This document shows, piece after piece, positions 1 through 10,200 of a DNA stretch of 64,000 bases. Each line of letters opens with the position of its first letter. Within the stretch, counting starts at the first letter, position 1. Where the stretch lies: positions 39,592-103,591 of the forward strand of contig CANMSB010000017.1 of assembly GCA_947500445.1 (NCBI GenBank), read 5' to 3'. The notes under the pieces are model-generated. The model was given only the letters and a program-made list of their open reading frames with translations, did not search any database and was not told the origin of the DNA. The translations under genes were made by a program, and so were the position numbers. This DNA is from an uncultured Flavobacteriaceae bacterium. Lineage in GTDB: Bacteria; Bacteroidota; Bacteroidia; Flavobacteriales; Flavobacteriaceae.

Positions 1-789
1 ACGACCATTACCAGTGACGATATGCCGTCGGTGCTTGCAACACCCGTAAGTATCGACCTTAGGGCAACGGATGAGCAGATAGATTCGGAAAATGTGGTGG
101 CCCTGTTGAAAGGGAGCACCAAACCTGACGAATACGTGGTAATCTCCTCACATTTAGATCACATCGGTATTACGGCCGATGGCCAAATCAACAATGGCGC
201 CGACGATGACGGTTCGGGTACGGTTGCCCTATTGGAAATTGCCCAAGCCTTTAAGAAGGCAGCGGACCAAGGAAACGGACCGGCACGTTCCATTGTGTTC
301 CTGCACGTTACCGGAGAAGAAAAAGGGCTGCTTGGCTCCCAATATTATACGGACATCGACCCAATAGTACCCTTGGAAAAAACCGTAGCCAACCTCAACA
401 TCGATATGATCGGAAGAATCGACCCAAAAAGAACGGGCGATCGCAATTATGTTTATCTGATCGGTTCGGACAAGCTCAGTACGGAACTGCACGAACTTTC
501 GGAAAAGGTAAATGAAAAGTATACCAACATTGCATTGGATTACACCTATAACGATGAAAATGACCCCAATCGCTTTTATTACCGTAGCGACCACTACAAT
601 TTTGCAAAAAACAATATTCCCATCATTTTTTATTTTAACGGCACCCATGACGATTACCACCGTCCGGGGGATACTCCCGATAAAATCAACTATGACCTTT
701 TGGAAAATAGAACACGACTCGTATTCCATACGGCTTGGGAAGTGGCCAACCGAGCTGAAAAGCTGGTGGTCGACAAGGCTAGCAAGTAA
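1..789 (+). CDS. M28 family metallopeptidase, C-terminal part (5' end outside window)
   Basis: The reading frame is open from the first base, so the gene begins upstream of the window; 262 residues are visible. It looks like the catalytic domain of a zinc-dependent M28 (aminopeptidase Y/S-like) exopeptidase. The expected metal-ligand motifs appear in order: a SSHLDHIG histidine, NNGADDDGSG with the bridging aspartate, TGEEKGLLGS with the catalytic and zinc-binding glutamates, NIDMIGR, and a late SDHYNF/HDDYHRPGD segment supplying the last ligands. Family members are usually exported and trim peptides N-terminally; the signal peptide would lie in the missing part. The gene is followed by a strong hairpin terminator. 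Family assignment is secure; substrate is not known. Confidence 0.9.
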   Translation, partial: TTITSDDMPSVLATPVSIDLRATDEQIDSENVVALLKGSTKPDEYVVISSHLDHIGITADGQINNGADDDGSGTVALLEIAQAFKKAADQGNGPARSIVFLHVTGEEKGLLGSQYYTDIDPIVPLEKTVANLNIDMIGRIDPKRTGDRNYVYLIGSDKLSTELHELSEKVNEKYTNIALDYTYNDENDPNRFYYRSDHYNFAKNNIPIIFYFNGTHDDYHRPGDTPDKINYDLLENRTRLVFHTAWEVANRAEKLVVDKASK

Positions 790-807
790 TCAACAAGAAC
801 AACAACA

Positions 808-858
808 AAAACGAAAACGACCGCTACGGGACCATCCCGTAGCGGTCGTTTTCGTTTT
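808..858. terminator. Bidirectional hairpin terminator, perfect 24-bp stem
   Basis: Bases 808-831 are exactly complementary to 835-858 around a three-base loop (cca). The stem base is A-rich on the left and T-rich on the right, so the hairpin can end transcription from the M28 peptidase on the plus strand and from the tRNA side on the minus strand. Confidence 0.85.
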
Positions 859-889
859 CAACCTTTTCGCTTAGCAGCAGATCGGAAAC

Positions 890-918
890 AAAAAAACCCC
901 GTTCCAAAAAGAACGGGG
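890..918 (-). terminator. Rho-independent terminator of tRNA-His
   Basis: On the minus strand, immediately after the tRNA, an 8-bp stem (897-904 with 911-918, CCCCGTTC/GAACGGGG) is followed by a run of seven U residues (890-896). Confidence 0.8.
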
Positions 919-929
919 CATGTATTTTG

Positions 930-1004
930 GGTGGAAGACCGGTTTCGAACCGGCGACCTCTAGAACCACAATCTAGCGCTCTAACCAGCTGAGCTACAAC
1001 CACC
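930..1004 (-). tRNA. tRNA-His (GTG anticodon)
   Basis: Minus-strand cloverleaf. The anticodon arm is CTAGA-TTGTGGT-TCTAG, giving anticodon GTG. The D arm carries TAGCTCAG..GGTTAGAGC and the T arm GCCGG-TTCGAAA-CCGGT. The extra 5' G opposite C73 that is typical of tRNA-His is present. CCA is not encoded. The acceptor stem has two adjacent U-U oppositions at pairs 5-68 and 6-67 (5' strand GTGGTTG against 3' strand CTTCCAC), which is unusual and reported separately. Confidence 0.95.
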
Positions 1005-1561
1005 ATTTATAAGCGATGGCAAAGGTACTTTTTTTTGTACGATCTTTCAAAATTATTAGGTGCATATTTTATCCGATTTTACGGTACTCCATACGCTGAT
1101 GTAATACCCAACTTCATATTTGGGGAGGTTTTTATCGGTCGCGAAGCGCTCTAGCAATTGAACCACCTTAGGTAGGGGTTTCCGGGCAACTGCCCCGACC
1201 CTGGACACTGGGCGCCTCCCGTTCGGAGGGTTACCGTTCGATGTCAAAATTTTATCTTTAGCATCCGGGAGGTAGCAAAGTAATTTTTGATTTCCCTTTT
1301 TTTGGGTGTTTGCCATAATCGGTGGACCTACACTAGAAATCGGTCCGTACCGCTTCGTCGTTTTCAAAGGGAACATCGACCACCAGGAGAGCGATATCGG
1401 GAAATCATCGGCAAACTACATCTTTTGTTTGTTCAAACACACAAAAAATGCGCATACACAACATTTATTACGCTGCAGACCACGCATCGTATATTTTAGT
1501 CGCCAGAATGAAACCTAGCATGGCCCAGGGAACTACGATAACCTACCCCTTCCACATACGG
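1005..1561. other. Intergenic region with a GC-rich structured segment
   Basis: I see no convincing gene between tRNA-His and the histidine kinase. A minus-strand frame is open across 1056-1376, but its composition is not protein-like. Bases about 1160-1235 are GC-rich and contain short hairpins (for example CCTCC..GGAGG and GGGCA..TGCCC), so a structured RNA or the decayed remnant of an older gene is possible. Confidence 0.35.
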
Positions 1562-3604
1562 ATGCGGGCGCTCATGCTATTATTTTGCTGTATTTTTTCC
1601 CTTACCCTGTTTTCACAACAGAAAGAACGGGATAGTTTGGAAGCGCTCGTAAAACAAAAACAGCGCGAAAAAGGTTTTTCGGTCAAAGACAGCACCTATA
1701 TCGACCTTTTGAACAAGTTGGCGTATTCACAGCGGTTTTATAAACCGGAAAGGCTGTTAATCATTTCCAAAGAAGCAAAAATGTATAGTGCTTCCGCAGC
1801 ATATGACGAAGGAAAGACCAAAGCACTGATCAATCTGGGCTACTATTATTCCGATAAGGGGAAATTTAAAGCGGCCATCTCAAAATTCAAAGCCGCACTG
1901 GATATCGCCAAATCGATAAATGATTCCGATTTAATGCTGTCCGCCCAAAACAATCTTGCCGGGGAGTATAGTTACAAAGGGGATTATTCCAATGCCTTGG
2001 AAGGGTATTTGGATGGCTTGGAAGTCGCGGAAAAAAATGAAAATGACCTAATGCGTTCCATCATAACGGAAAACATAGCCCATCTTTATGCATCGCAAAA
2101 TGATTTTGAGCAAGCACTTTTCTTCTACAAGCAGGTCAAAAAAATAAACGAAGGGTTAAAAAAACCCATAAGTTCCGCTGAAACTTATGCCAATATGGGT
2201 TCCATATACGCGGACATGGGCAAGCTTGAGTACGCCATGTACAACGTGAACAGTAGTATTTCGGTATTTGAAAAGCATAATATCACGGCTTGGTTGGCAT
2301 ACGCCTATGAAGTGAAAGGTAAAATCTATTTGAAGCAGAAAAAGTATGACTGGGCCCTGTTTTGGTATAATCAAAGTGAAATGCTCCACAAATCGTTGGA
2401 AGACGACCGGGCCGAAATAGACCTGTTGAACGGAATGGCGGAAACCTACCTTGGCATGGGCAAAGACAGTATTTCGGAACAGTACGCCATAAAGGCATTT
2501 GAAATATCCGGAAAGATCAACTTTAAGGAAGGGAAACAAAAATGCGCCAAAACGCTCTACCGAATCCATAAAAACAAGGAAGACTACGCCACTGCCCTGA
2601 ACTATCATGAACTGTTCCAAGAACTATCGGATACCATATCGCGTACCGAAAACAAGAAAAGCCTTTCCCTGCTCAAGACCAAGTCGCAATACGAAAAACA
2701 AAAGGCCGAACTGATTATCGAAAACGAGAAACAATTGGCCACCCAACGGAACTATGTAAATGCTGCCTTGGTCATTTTAATGATCTTTATCGTCGTTACC
2801 TTTTTGGTACACCGAAGCGAAAAAATACAAAAAAACCTAAATGAGGAACTTCGGATAAAAACCGCGACGCTCGAGGAAAACGAGAAGGAGCTCAAAAATA
2901 TCAATCTAACAAAGGACAAACTATTCTCGATCGTGGCCCACGACCTTCGCGGACCGATCGGCGCATTCCAGGGATTATTGAACCTGTTTAAAAATGGGGA
3001 GATCCATAAGGATGAGTTTATGGGGTTCATACCGAAATTAGGGAACGATATCGACCATATTTCGTTTACGTTGAACAATCTACTCTCTTGGGGACAGGCA
3101 CAAATGAACGGCCTTATCACCAAGCCCACCGTTATTTCCTTGGATAATTTGGTCAAAGAAAACATCAACCTCTTGTCCGAAACCGCAACAACCAAATCCA
3201 TTAAACTCATCAGTACCATTCCGGAAAACACCATGGCATGGGGCGATGGGGACCAAACCGATATCGTTATCCGTAACCTAATCAGCAACGCGATAAAGTT
3301 TACACCGAACAACGGCATGGTTACCATAGCCTCCCGCGAAAATGACGACCATTGGGAGGTTGCCATCCGCGATACCGGCATTGGTATGGATGAGGAGACC
3401 CAAGCGCGGATCTTCGATCAAAATGCGAACATTACCACCTATGGCACCGCAAACGAAAAAGGTACGGGGCTAGGACTGTCGCTCTGCAAGGAAATGGTAG
3501 AGAAAAATAACGGGATGATCTGGGTAGAAAGTGAACTAAAACAGGGTACTTGTTTCTTCTTCACGGTACCAAAAGCGCACAAACGCTACCAACAGGCCAG
3601 TTAA
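1562..3604 (+). CDS. TPR-containing membrane sensor histidine kinase
   Basis: This is a two-component sensor. From the start chosen here the protein has 680 residues: a signal sequence (MRALMLLFCC...FSQQ), about six tetratricopeptide repeats in the periplasmic half (residues ~40-370), one membrane span (NAALVILMIFIVVTFLV, ~400), a coiled coil, the phospho-acceptor H-box (LFSIVAHDLRGP, ~460) and a HATPase domain with N-box (NLISNAIKFTP), DTGIGM and GTGLGLS glycine boxes. The start at 1562 was preferred because it puts a clean signal peptide at the N-terminus; upstream in-frame ATGs at 1448 and 1508 would add unneeded residues. No response regulator is adjacent, so its partner is unknown. TPR kinases of this layout are common in Flavobacteriia. 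The last four bases overlap bshB1 on the other strand. Confidence 0.92.
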   Translation: MRALMLLFCCIFSLTLFSQQKERDSLEALVKQKQREKGFSVKDSTYIDLLNKLAYSQRFYKPERLLIISKEAKMYSASAAYDEGKTKALINLGYYYSDKGKFKAAISKFKAALDIAKSINDSDLMLSAQNNLAGEYSYKGDYSNALEGYLDGLEVAEKNENDLMRSIITENIAHLYASQNDFEQALFFYKQVKKINEGLKKPISSAETYANMGSIYADMGKLEYAMYNVNSSISVFEKHNITAWLAYAYEVKGKIYLKQKKYDWALFWYNQSEMLHKSLEDDRAEIDLLNGMAETYLGMGKDSISEQYAIKAFEISGKINFKEGKQKCAKTLYRIHKNKEDYATALNYHELFQELSDTISRTENKKSLSLLKTKSQYEKQKAELIIENEKQLATQRNYVNAALVILMIFIVVTFLVHRSEKIQKNLNEELRIKTATLEENEKELKNINLTKDKLFSIVAHDLRGPIGAFQGLLNLFKNGEIHKDEFMGFIPKLGNDIDHISFTLNNLLSWGQAQMNGLITKPTVISLDNLVKENINLLSETATTKSIKLISTIPENTMAWGDGDQTDIVIRNLISNAIKFTPNNGMVTIASRENDDHWEVAIRDTGIGMDEETQARIFDQNANITTYGTANEKGTGLGLSLCKEMVEKNNGMIWVESELKQGTCFFFTVPKAHKRYQQAS

Positions 3605-4323
3605 ACCAAATCGTCCAACGAATTTACCGCAACATAGCGTTCTACGGTAAAGCCTTCCGCATAGCGAACACCCACCAACCTACCGAGATCTCTGGCACGG
3701 TACACCACACTATCGATAAAATTTTTGCTACTGATCGGCGTTTCCGGTTCGTCGCTCTTAGGATCGTAAAACTGGGACCCATAAGCCATTATCGCCTCTT
3801 TTTTCGTTTGTATGTACCCGCTTACGTCCACGACAAAATCGGGCTCCAAATTTTTCCATTGGATATAATGGTATACTTGTTTGGGACGCCAAGGCTCTTG
3901 AACATCCTGGCCATTTTCGGCAATGGTCTCTATTTTGACCAATCCGCTTAAAAAGCAGGCATCACTTACCAAACGACTGCCTTTACCGTGATCGATATGC
4001 CTATCGTCAATGGCATTGCAAAGCACCCTTTCGGGGCGGTACTTCCGTATCATTTTGATAATTTCCAATTGGTGGGTCTTATCATTGATGAAAAAACCAT
4101 CGGAGAACCCCATATTTTCACGTACTGTGGCGCCAAGGATATCCGCAGCGGCAGCGGCTTCCTTATCCCTTATTTCAGCTGTGCCCCGGGTTCCGAGCTC
4201 TCCACGGGTCAAATCGATGATGCCTACTTTTTTACCCTGTGCAATTTCTTTTGCCAATGTAGCACCGGCACCTAATTCAACATCGTCCGGATGTGCTCCG
4301 AAAGCCAATATATCCAACTTCAT
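3601..4323 (-). CDS. bshB1: Bacillithiol biosynthesis deacetylase BshB1
   Basis: This is a PIG-L/LmbE-type zinc deacetylase of 240 residues, the usual size for BshB1. The enzyme removes the acetyl group from GlcNAc-malate to give GlcN-malate, the second step of bacillithiol synthesis, in the cytoplasm. The sequence shows the family's zinc motif AHPDDVELGAG near residue 10, LTRGELGTRGT, RENMGFSDGF and a second histidine site DDRHIDHGKGS around residue 112, with WKNLEPDFVVDVSGY near the end. No bshA or bshC is next to it, which is normal in Bacteroidota. Its 3' end overlaps the histidine kinase by four bases tail to tail. Confidence 0.95.
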   Translation of the reverse strand: MKLDILAFGAHPDDVELGAGATLAKEIAQGKKVGIIDLTRGELGTRGTAEIRDKEAAAAADILGATVRENMGFSDGFFINDKTHQLEIIKMIRKYRPERVLCNAIDDRHIDHGKGSRLVSDACFLSGLVKIETIAENGQDVQEPWRPKQVYHYIQWKNLEPDFVVDVSGYIQTKKEAIMAYGSQFYDPKSDEPETPISSKNFIDSVVYRARDLGRLVGVRYAEGFTVERYVAVNSLDDLV

Positions 4324-4427
4324 AGGAAAGTAATTTTATCGATTTGATTGTTATGGTCCGCGAAAACTTTTTAACGCCCCTTGTTACAACGGTCCTTGGG
4401 AAACTTGTCCAAAGTGCATTCTCTATA

Positions 4428-5603
4428 TTAATATGCCGCAGTGATCGGAGTGGTTGCGATTTTTTTTAAAGCCTGTTCTATATCGGCTATCAAATCCTCA
4501 GGTTCTTCGATTCCCACCGAAAAACGGATCAGTTCGTCCTTAATGCCCTGTTTCTGGCGTTCGGAGGCCGATAACAGCGAATGTGAGGTTTGGGTCGGCG
4601 ACAATACGGTACTTTCCACTCCGGCCAAACTCATGGAAGATTTGATAAGTTGCAGGGCCTTTTGAAATGCAGCGGCATCGTATTGTGCATTCAGTTCAAA
4701 AGAAAGCATGCCGCCAAAACCGTGCATCTGTTTTTTGGCAAGTTCATGATCGGGATGCTCCGGCAGTCCCGGATAGTACACTTTGGCTATGGCCTCATGT
4801 CCGTTCAAATACTCCGCCATGTATTGGGCGTTTCCATTTTGGGCCTTTACCCGTAATCCCATGGTTTTTAAGCTACGTTCCAACAGCCACACCGTTTGAT
4901 CGCTCAAACTCCCACCAAAATTTTTGGCCAATTGAAAAATACGATCCATATGTTCCTTGGTCGATGCCACGGCACCCGCACAAATATCGGAATGGCCACC
5001 CATATATTTTGTTGCGCTGTGGATGACCACATCGATACCAAAATCGATCGGATTTTGGTTAACGGGACTCGCAAAGGTATTATCGATCATGGATACCATC
5101 CCATGCTTTTTACACAAGGTACCGATTGCTTCCAAATCGGTTATGGTCAATAACGGATTGGAAGGGGTTTCAATATAGACTACCTTGGTATTTTCCCGCA
5201 CCTGGGCCTCAAAATCGGCAGGCCGTAACCCTTCCGTAAAGGAATAGGAGATTCCGAATTTCTCCAATTCTTCCGTAACGAAATTGTAGGTTCCCCCATA
5301 CAGCGTTTTTTGTAGCACAATGTGATCTCCGGCCCGTAAAAATGCCAGTACCGCAGTACTTACGGCGGCCATACCGCTTCCAAAGATCAAAGCGGCCTCG
5401 GCGTGTTCCAAAGCGGCTATTTTTTTGCATAGCCCTTCTTGGTTGGGCGTATTAAAATACCTTGGATACCGTTTCACATCCACATCATCAAAAGCATAGG
5501 AAGTACTCATATACAAGGGTGAAATGGCACCTTTATATTTTTCATCGACAACCTCCCCTACATGGGTACAAATAGTATTCAATCCTTTTTTATGCAGCTT
5601 CAT
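4428..5603 (-). CDS. PLP-dependent trans-sulfuration family enzyme (cystathionine gamma-synthase/lyase type)
   Basis: A 391-residue Cys/Met-metabolism PLP enzyme. It shows the fold-type I hallmarks: the GSGMAAVST cofactor phosphate loop near residue 76, VYIETPSNPLL, the aspartate in MIDNTFASPVNQNP, and the Schiff-base lysine in HSATKYMGGHSD around residue 198. The C-terminal SLAGVESTVLSPTQTSHSLL region is typical of the MetB/MetC/MGL group. Possible reactions are cystathionine gamma-synthase, cystathionine beta- or gamma-lyase, or methionine gamma-lyase; sequence reading alone does not separate these. The gene stands alone between bshB1 and a MATE exporter on the same strand. Confidence 0.88.
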   Translation of the reverse strand: MKLHKKGLNTICTHVGEVVDEKYKGAISPLYMSTSYAFDDVDVKRYPRYFNTPNQEGLCKKIAALEHAEAALIFGSGMAAVSTAVLAFLRAGDHIVLQKTLYGGTYNFVTEELEKFGISYSFTEGLRPADFEAQVRENTKVVYIETPSNPLLTITDLEAIGTLCKKHGMVSMIDNTFASPVNQNPIDFGIDVVIHSATKYMGGHSDICAGAVASTKEHMDRIFQLAKNFGGSLSDQTVWLLERSLKTMGLRVKAQNGNAQYMAEYLNGHEAIAKVYYPGLPEHPDHELAKKQMHGFGGMLSFELNAQYDAAAFQKALQLIKSSMSLAGVESTVLSPTQTSHSLLSASERQKQGIKDELIRFSVGIEEPEDLIADIEQALKKIATTPITAAY

Positions 5604-5644
5604 GCTATTCCAAATTTTTGATGGATAAAGTTACAAAATTAGGG

Positions 5645-7051
5645 TCATACCCGCACCTGCTTCCAACGCCCCTTTTTAAACCAGTAAAGGGAAATCACCG
5701 CCAACAACACCTCCGCCGAGGTAATGGCCATAAAAACGCCCAAAGGGCCTAAATCCCAGTAGAAGGAAGCGAGGTATGCCAATGGCAATTGGAACAACCA
5801 GAAGGCCAACAGATTAATTTTGGTCGGTGTACCGGTATCCCCGGCACCGTTGAACGCCTGGGTAACCACCATGCCATAGGCATAAAAAATATAGCCCATG
5901 GCAATGACACGTAGGCATAGCGCCCCATTGGTAACGACTATCGGATCAGTATGGAACCAGCCTACCATCGTTTTTGCAAATAACAAATAGATAAGGGAAA
6001 CACCGCCCATAAAAAAAGCATTGTACTTTCCCGTTTTCCATACGGAGGCCTCTGCCCTTTGGGGTTTATTTGCCCCCAAGTTTTGCCCTACCATGGTCGC
6101 GGCGGCATTGCTCATGCCCCAAGAGGGCATCAATGAAAAGAGCATAATACGAATGGCTATGGTATACCCGGCCAGGACCTCACTACCAAATTCGGACATG
6201 ATCCGCATTAAAAACACCCAGGAGGAAGTGCCGATCAAAAATTGGGCAATACCGCCTGCGGATACCTGGATCAAGTTCCACATGACCTTTATGCGGAATA
6301 CCAGATCGGAAAGGCCAATTTTTATTTTGCTCCATCCGAAAAACAATACCGCTAGCTGAAACAAAACAGCTGTACCCCTACCGATAGTAGTGGCGATCGC
6401 CGCTCCGGTAACACCAAATTCGGGAACCGGACCCCAACCAAAAATAAATATGGGATCTAAAATAATGTTCAACGTATTGGAAAGCACCAACGCCCACATG
6501 GCAATGGCCGCGTCGCCCGCTCCCCTAAAAATAGCGTTGATCAAAAACAATAATAAAATGGTGATGTTCCCACCCAAAAGAAGGCGGGTATACCCTACCC
6601 CTTCCGAAATGAGATCGGGCGCCGCGCCCATCAGGGCCAGAATATCCTCTGCATAATGATAGCCGAATATTCCAATGATTAGGGCGACCACAACACCAAG
6701 TGCAATGGCCTGGACCGCTGCTTCTTTTGCTCCTTGAATATTCTTTTCCCCGATCCTCCGCGCCACGATCGCCGTTGCGGCCATACTCAGGCCTATGGCG
6801 ATGGCATATACCAAGGTAACTACCGACTCGGTAAGCCCGATGGTGGCTACGGCATTGATACTTACTTGGGAAACATAGGCGATATCGACGATGGCAAAAA
6901 TGGATTCCATCATCATTTCCAAAATCATCGGCACCGATAACATAAAAATGGCTTTTCGTATGCTCCCAGAGGTAAAATCGGATGTTTTGCCTAAAACGGC
7001 ATTTCTAAAATGTGTAAAAAAATTGCGTATATTACTATTTGAGGTCGTCAT
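5645..7051 (-). CDS. MATE family efflux transporter
   Basis: A 468-residue integral membrane protein with about twelve hydrophobic segments arranged as two MatE repeats. The N-terminal repeat starts with GSIRKAIFMLSVPMILEMMMES, and both halves contain the expected glycine-rich turns (for example RGAGDAAIAMW and NGAGDTGTPTKIN). MATE proteins export cationic drugs or metabolites in exchange for Na+ or H+ across the inner membrane. The family is clear; the substrate cannot be inferred. It reads in the same direction as the PLP enzyme, 41 bases upstream of it, so the two may be cotranscribed. Confidence 0.93.
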   Translation of the reverse strand: MTTSNSNIRNFFTHFRNAVLGKTSDFTSGSIRKAIFMLSVPMILEMMMESIFAIVDIAYVSQVSINAVATIGLTESVVTLVYAIAIGLSMAATAIVARRIGEKNIQGAKEAAVQAIALGVVVALIIGIFGYHYAEDILALMGAAPDLISEGVGYTRLLLGGNITILLLFLINAIFRGAGDAAIAMWALVLSNTLNIILDPIFIFGWGPVPEFGVTGAAIATTIGRGTAVLFQLAVLFFGWSKIKIGLSDLVFRIKVMWNLIQVSAGGIAQFLIGTSSWVFLMRIMSEFGSEVLAGYTIAIRIMLFSLMPSWGMSNAAATMVGQNLGANKPQRAEASVWKTGKYNAFFMGGVSLIYLLFAKTMVGWFHTDPIVVTNGALCLRVIAMGYIFYAYGMVVTQAFNGAGDTGTPTKINLLAFWLFQLPLAYLASFYWDLGPLGVFMAITSAEVLLAVISLYWFKKGRWKQVRV

Positions 7052-7211
7052 GCGCCATAAGAATTAAAATGAAAAAATTACAGTAGGGACGCCACCGGTA
7101 ATGGAAGAAAAATGGAAAGAAACCTAGCTGTAAAATCGGTTTCTTAGGCGTCGATGTAAGGATTCTTATAACTTCATGATGGTACAAAAGTGCAACATTT
7201 TGTTGAACCTT

Positions 7212-10200
7212 CTACTTTTCGTTCGCAGATTTAACATAATTGGCCCGGTATCGCCACAGACTGACGCCTCCCAAAAGAAGCACGACCAATATGATATACC
7301 AGATGTAATCCGGGGTTATGGCGGCAGCACCACTTTGCCCATAACTGTGCAACCCTACGAGGTAATAATTTACGCCAAAATAGGTCATCATAATGCTTCC
7401 ATAGGCAGCGACACTCAAAAAATTGAACGTCCATTTACCCCGTAATCCCGGTATTAGTCGGGTATGGATGGCAAAGGCGTAAACCATAATGGAAATTAAG
7501 GCCCAGGTCTCCTTAGGGTCCCAACCCCAATAGCGGCCCCAACTTTCATTGGCCCACTGCCCGCCAAGAAAATTTCCTATGGTAAGCATAATGAGCCCTA
7601 CGGTAAGGGTAACCTCATTGATAATGGTCAGTTCCTTTAAATTGAGCTCCATGCGCTTTTTATTCTTTTTGGTCGTGAGCATGATCAAGATCAGCGCTAC
7701 CAAGCCCAATATCATACCAACCGTTAATGGGCCGTAGCTCCCGACAATGACCGCTACATGTATCATTAACCAATAACTGTCCAATACCGGTACCAAGTTC
7801 CCTATGGAAGGATCTACCCAATTTTGATGCGCGATCCACAGGAGCATCCCGGCTACAAAGGCCGATGAGGCAATGGTCATATCGCTTTTTTTGCCCAAAG
7901 CGAACCCCATCCCCATAGTCGCCCACGCGACGTATAGGATACTTTCATAGGCATTGCTCCAAGGGGCGTGTCCGGAAATGTACCAACGCAATGCCAGGCC
8001 AGCGGTATGCCAAAGAAAAAGAATGATAATGGTCCCTTTTAATGCATAGACCCCGATACGCCATATCCCGCGATCTTTAAAGATTTGAAGGACCAATATG
8101 ATGAACATGAGCAAGCCCGCTACGGGATACAAGCGCCAAAGCTCCTGAAAAATACCCAATTTGTTGTAGACCACCTCGGTCTTTATTTTCGCATCGGAGG
8201 GCAATACTTCCTTACCATGGTTCAGCTGGTTTTGTTTGAAAGCTTCCAATAACTTGTCCGCTTCCGTGTAGTCCCCACTCTGTTGTGCCTTTTTTAAGGA
8301 CATCAGATAGTACGGAAGGGCATTCTTAACAAAATTGGCATATAAGGTATCGCCGATCTGATACTGTCCGCCCCGAAATTCCAGGGCCGATATCCATTTG
8401 TTGTTCTCATCGTTCAACAATGGGAATATTTTTACGATACTGCCCTGAAGGGCTTGGTCCAACAAACTCAATCGGATGTTTGCATCCTTATAATCCTGAT
8501 CGAACATATTGGGAATATTGGTGGTCGTAGCCTCCCTTAAAAAAGGTTCCAGCTTGTACCTGCCCTTTTCGTCAAAAAAATCAACGGCCCGAACGTATTT
8601 CTGCCCTTTTGGTATCCCGATTACTTTTCGGATACTGTCGTTCTTTCCTTTTTTATCGACCGCTATAAATTGTGCGTTGTACCATAACGCCGGGTTGCCC
8701 ATCATGGAAAGGAATACCTGATCGGAATTCATTTCCTTGAATTTGTCTTTCAAACTCAATTTGCGCAACAGTTCGGAAGAAAACGTATTAATGGGTTTCA
8801 TACGGCCCGCATCGTCCTGAATGACGAGCTTCCCAAATTTTTCGGCATGCGCTTCGGAAACGATGGTCGCCCGAATTAGCGAATCTACTTGTTCCGCGGT
8901 CGGTGCGTCCTTGCTATGATCGTGGCCATCGTCCGGAGTGTGTTCCTGTGCCGTGGCCCATAGTGCACTTCCCAGTAGAAAGAGTGTGGTCAGCGTCCTT
9001 TTTTTATCGTTCAATTTTTTCAGCGATCGCGACAGATCCTTGAACCTGGTCTTGCCAAAAAACATAATGCCCAACAAACCGATGTACAACAAAAAATAAC
9101 CGACATAGGTTATCCCCGTTCCCCACTGATCATGGTTTACCGAAAGAACGGTACCCTTTTCGTCAGGGCTAAAACTGGATTGGAAAAACCGGTAGCCCTT
9201 ATGGTCGAGAATGTTGTTCATATACACATCATAGTCGAACGGTCGGTCGTCCTCTACCGAAATTTTACTCATAAAGGAAGCATAGCCTTTTTCGGTTCCA
9301 GGATATTTTTCAGCGATAAAATCGTTCAATTTAATACTGAACGGAAGCTCATGTACCTTAGATCCATAGCTGAGCATAAAATCGAGTCCGCCCACTTTAA
9401 ACTTTTTGGTGAATTCCGCCGACCCTTTGCCCCCCAATATCTTTTTTTCAACCCTTTCTCCATTGGCCGTTACCGCAACGACCAAAGCATCGAGTGTTGC
9501 TTTCGTTTGTTCCGTTTTGGGCACTTTTACGATTCCATAGGACCCTTTTACCACGGGCTCGGGAAATACGAACTGCATGCCCGCCATGTTATAGAGCGAA
9601 CGCAACTGTAGTTCTTGAACACTGTCCTTCACCACCTGTCCTTGAAACTGATCGGCCATTCGCATAAAATCTCCCTCAAAAGGCGTTTGAAGTAAATAGG
9701 TACTGTCGGTAACGATGATATTAATGGCCCCATCGGTACGTTTGTTGAGGGAGAAAAGCACGTTGTGAATGCTAGAGACCTGACCGTCCTCCAAAAAATG
9801 CTCATGTCGCTGACCATCGCCCGCCTCCACTATCTTCAGAAATGCCTTCCCGTTGGGATCGGGAACCATTCCTTCCTTGACACCATCAATAAAATCGACA
9901 TAGGAAATCGTAAATGGCGCACCTCCATAGTCCGATGACCATGGCAGGTTCGTTTTTTTTGCCTCTGGAGTCACGATAAGGTCCTCCTGCAATATTTTAC
10001 GCTGGCCTACACCGTCGATCGTACCGTCTACATAAACGGTCAAATAGGTCTTATCGGAATAAAATACCTTTTCCGAAGCGCCTTCACGTATGGGCATCAT
10101 GCCCTCGAAACTAATATACCGGGTAACAAAAGCCCCTACAATAATCAATATCCAAGACAGGTGCAGCAGCAAAACCGGCCATTTTTCCCACCGTAACAGC

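Noticed and set aside
1056..1376. Minus-strand open frame of 106 codons next to tRNA-His
   Set aside because: It crosses the GC-rich hairpins, has no recognisable domain and a composition unlike neighbouring genes; chance frame or remnant.
4324..4427. Riboswitch upstream of the sulfur amino acid gene or bshB1
   Set aside because: The spacers are too short and show no SAM- or other riboswitch-like structure.
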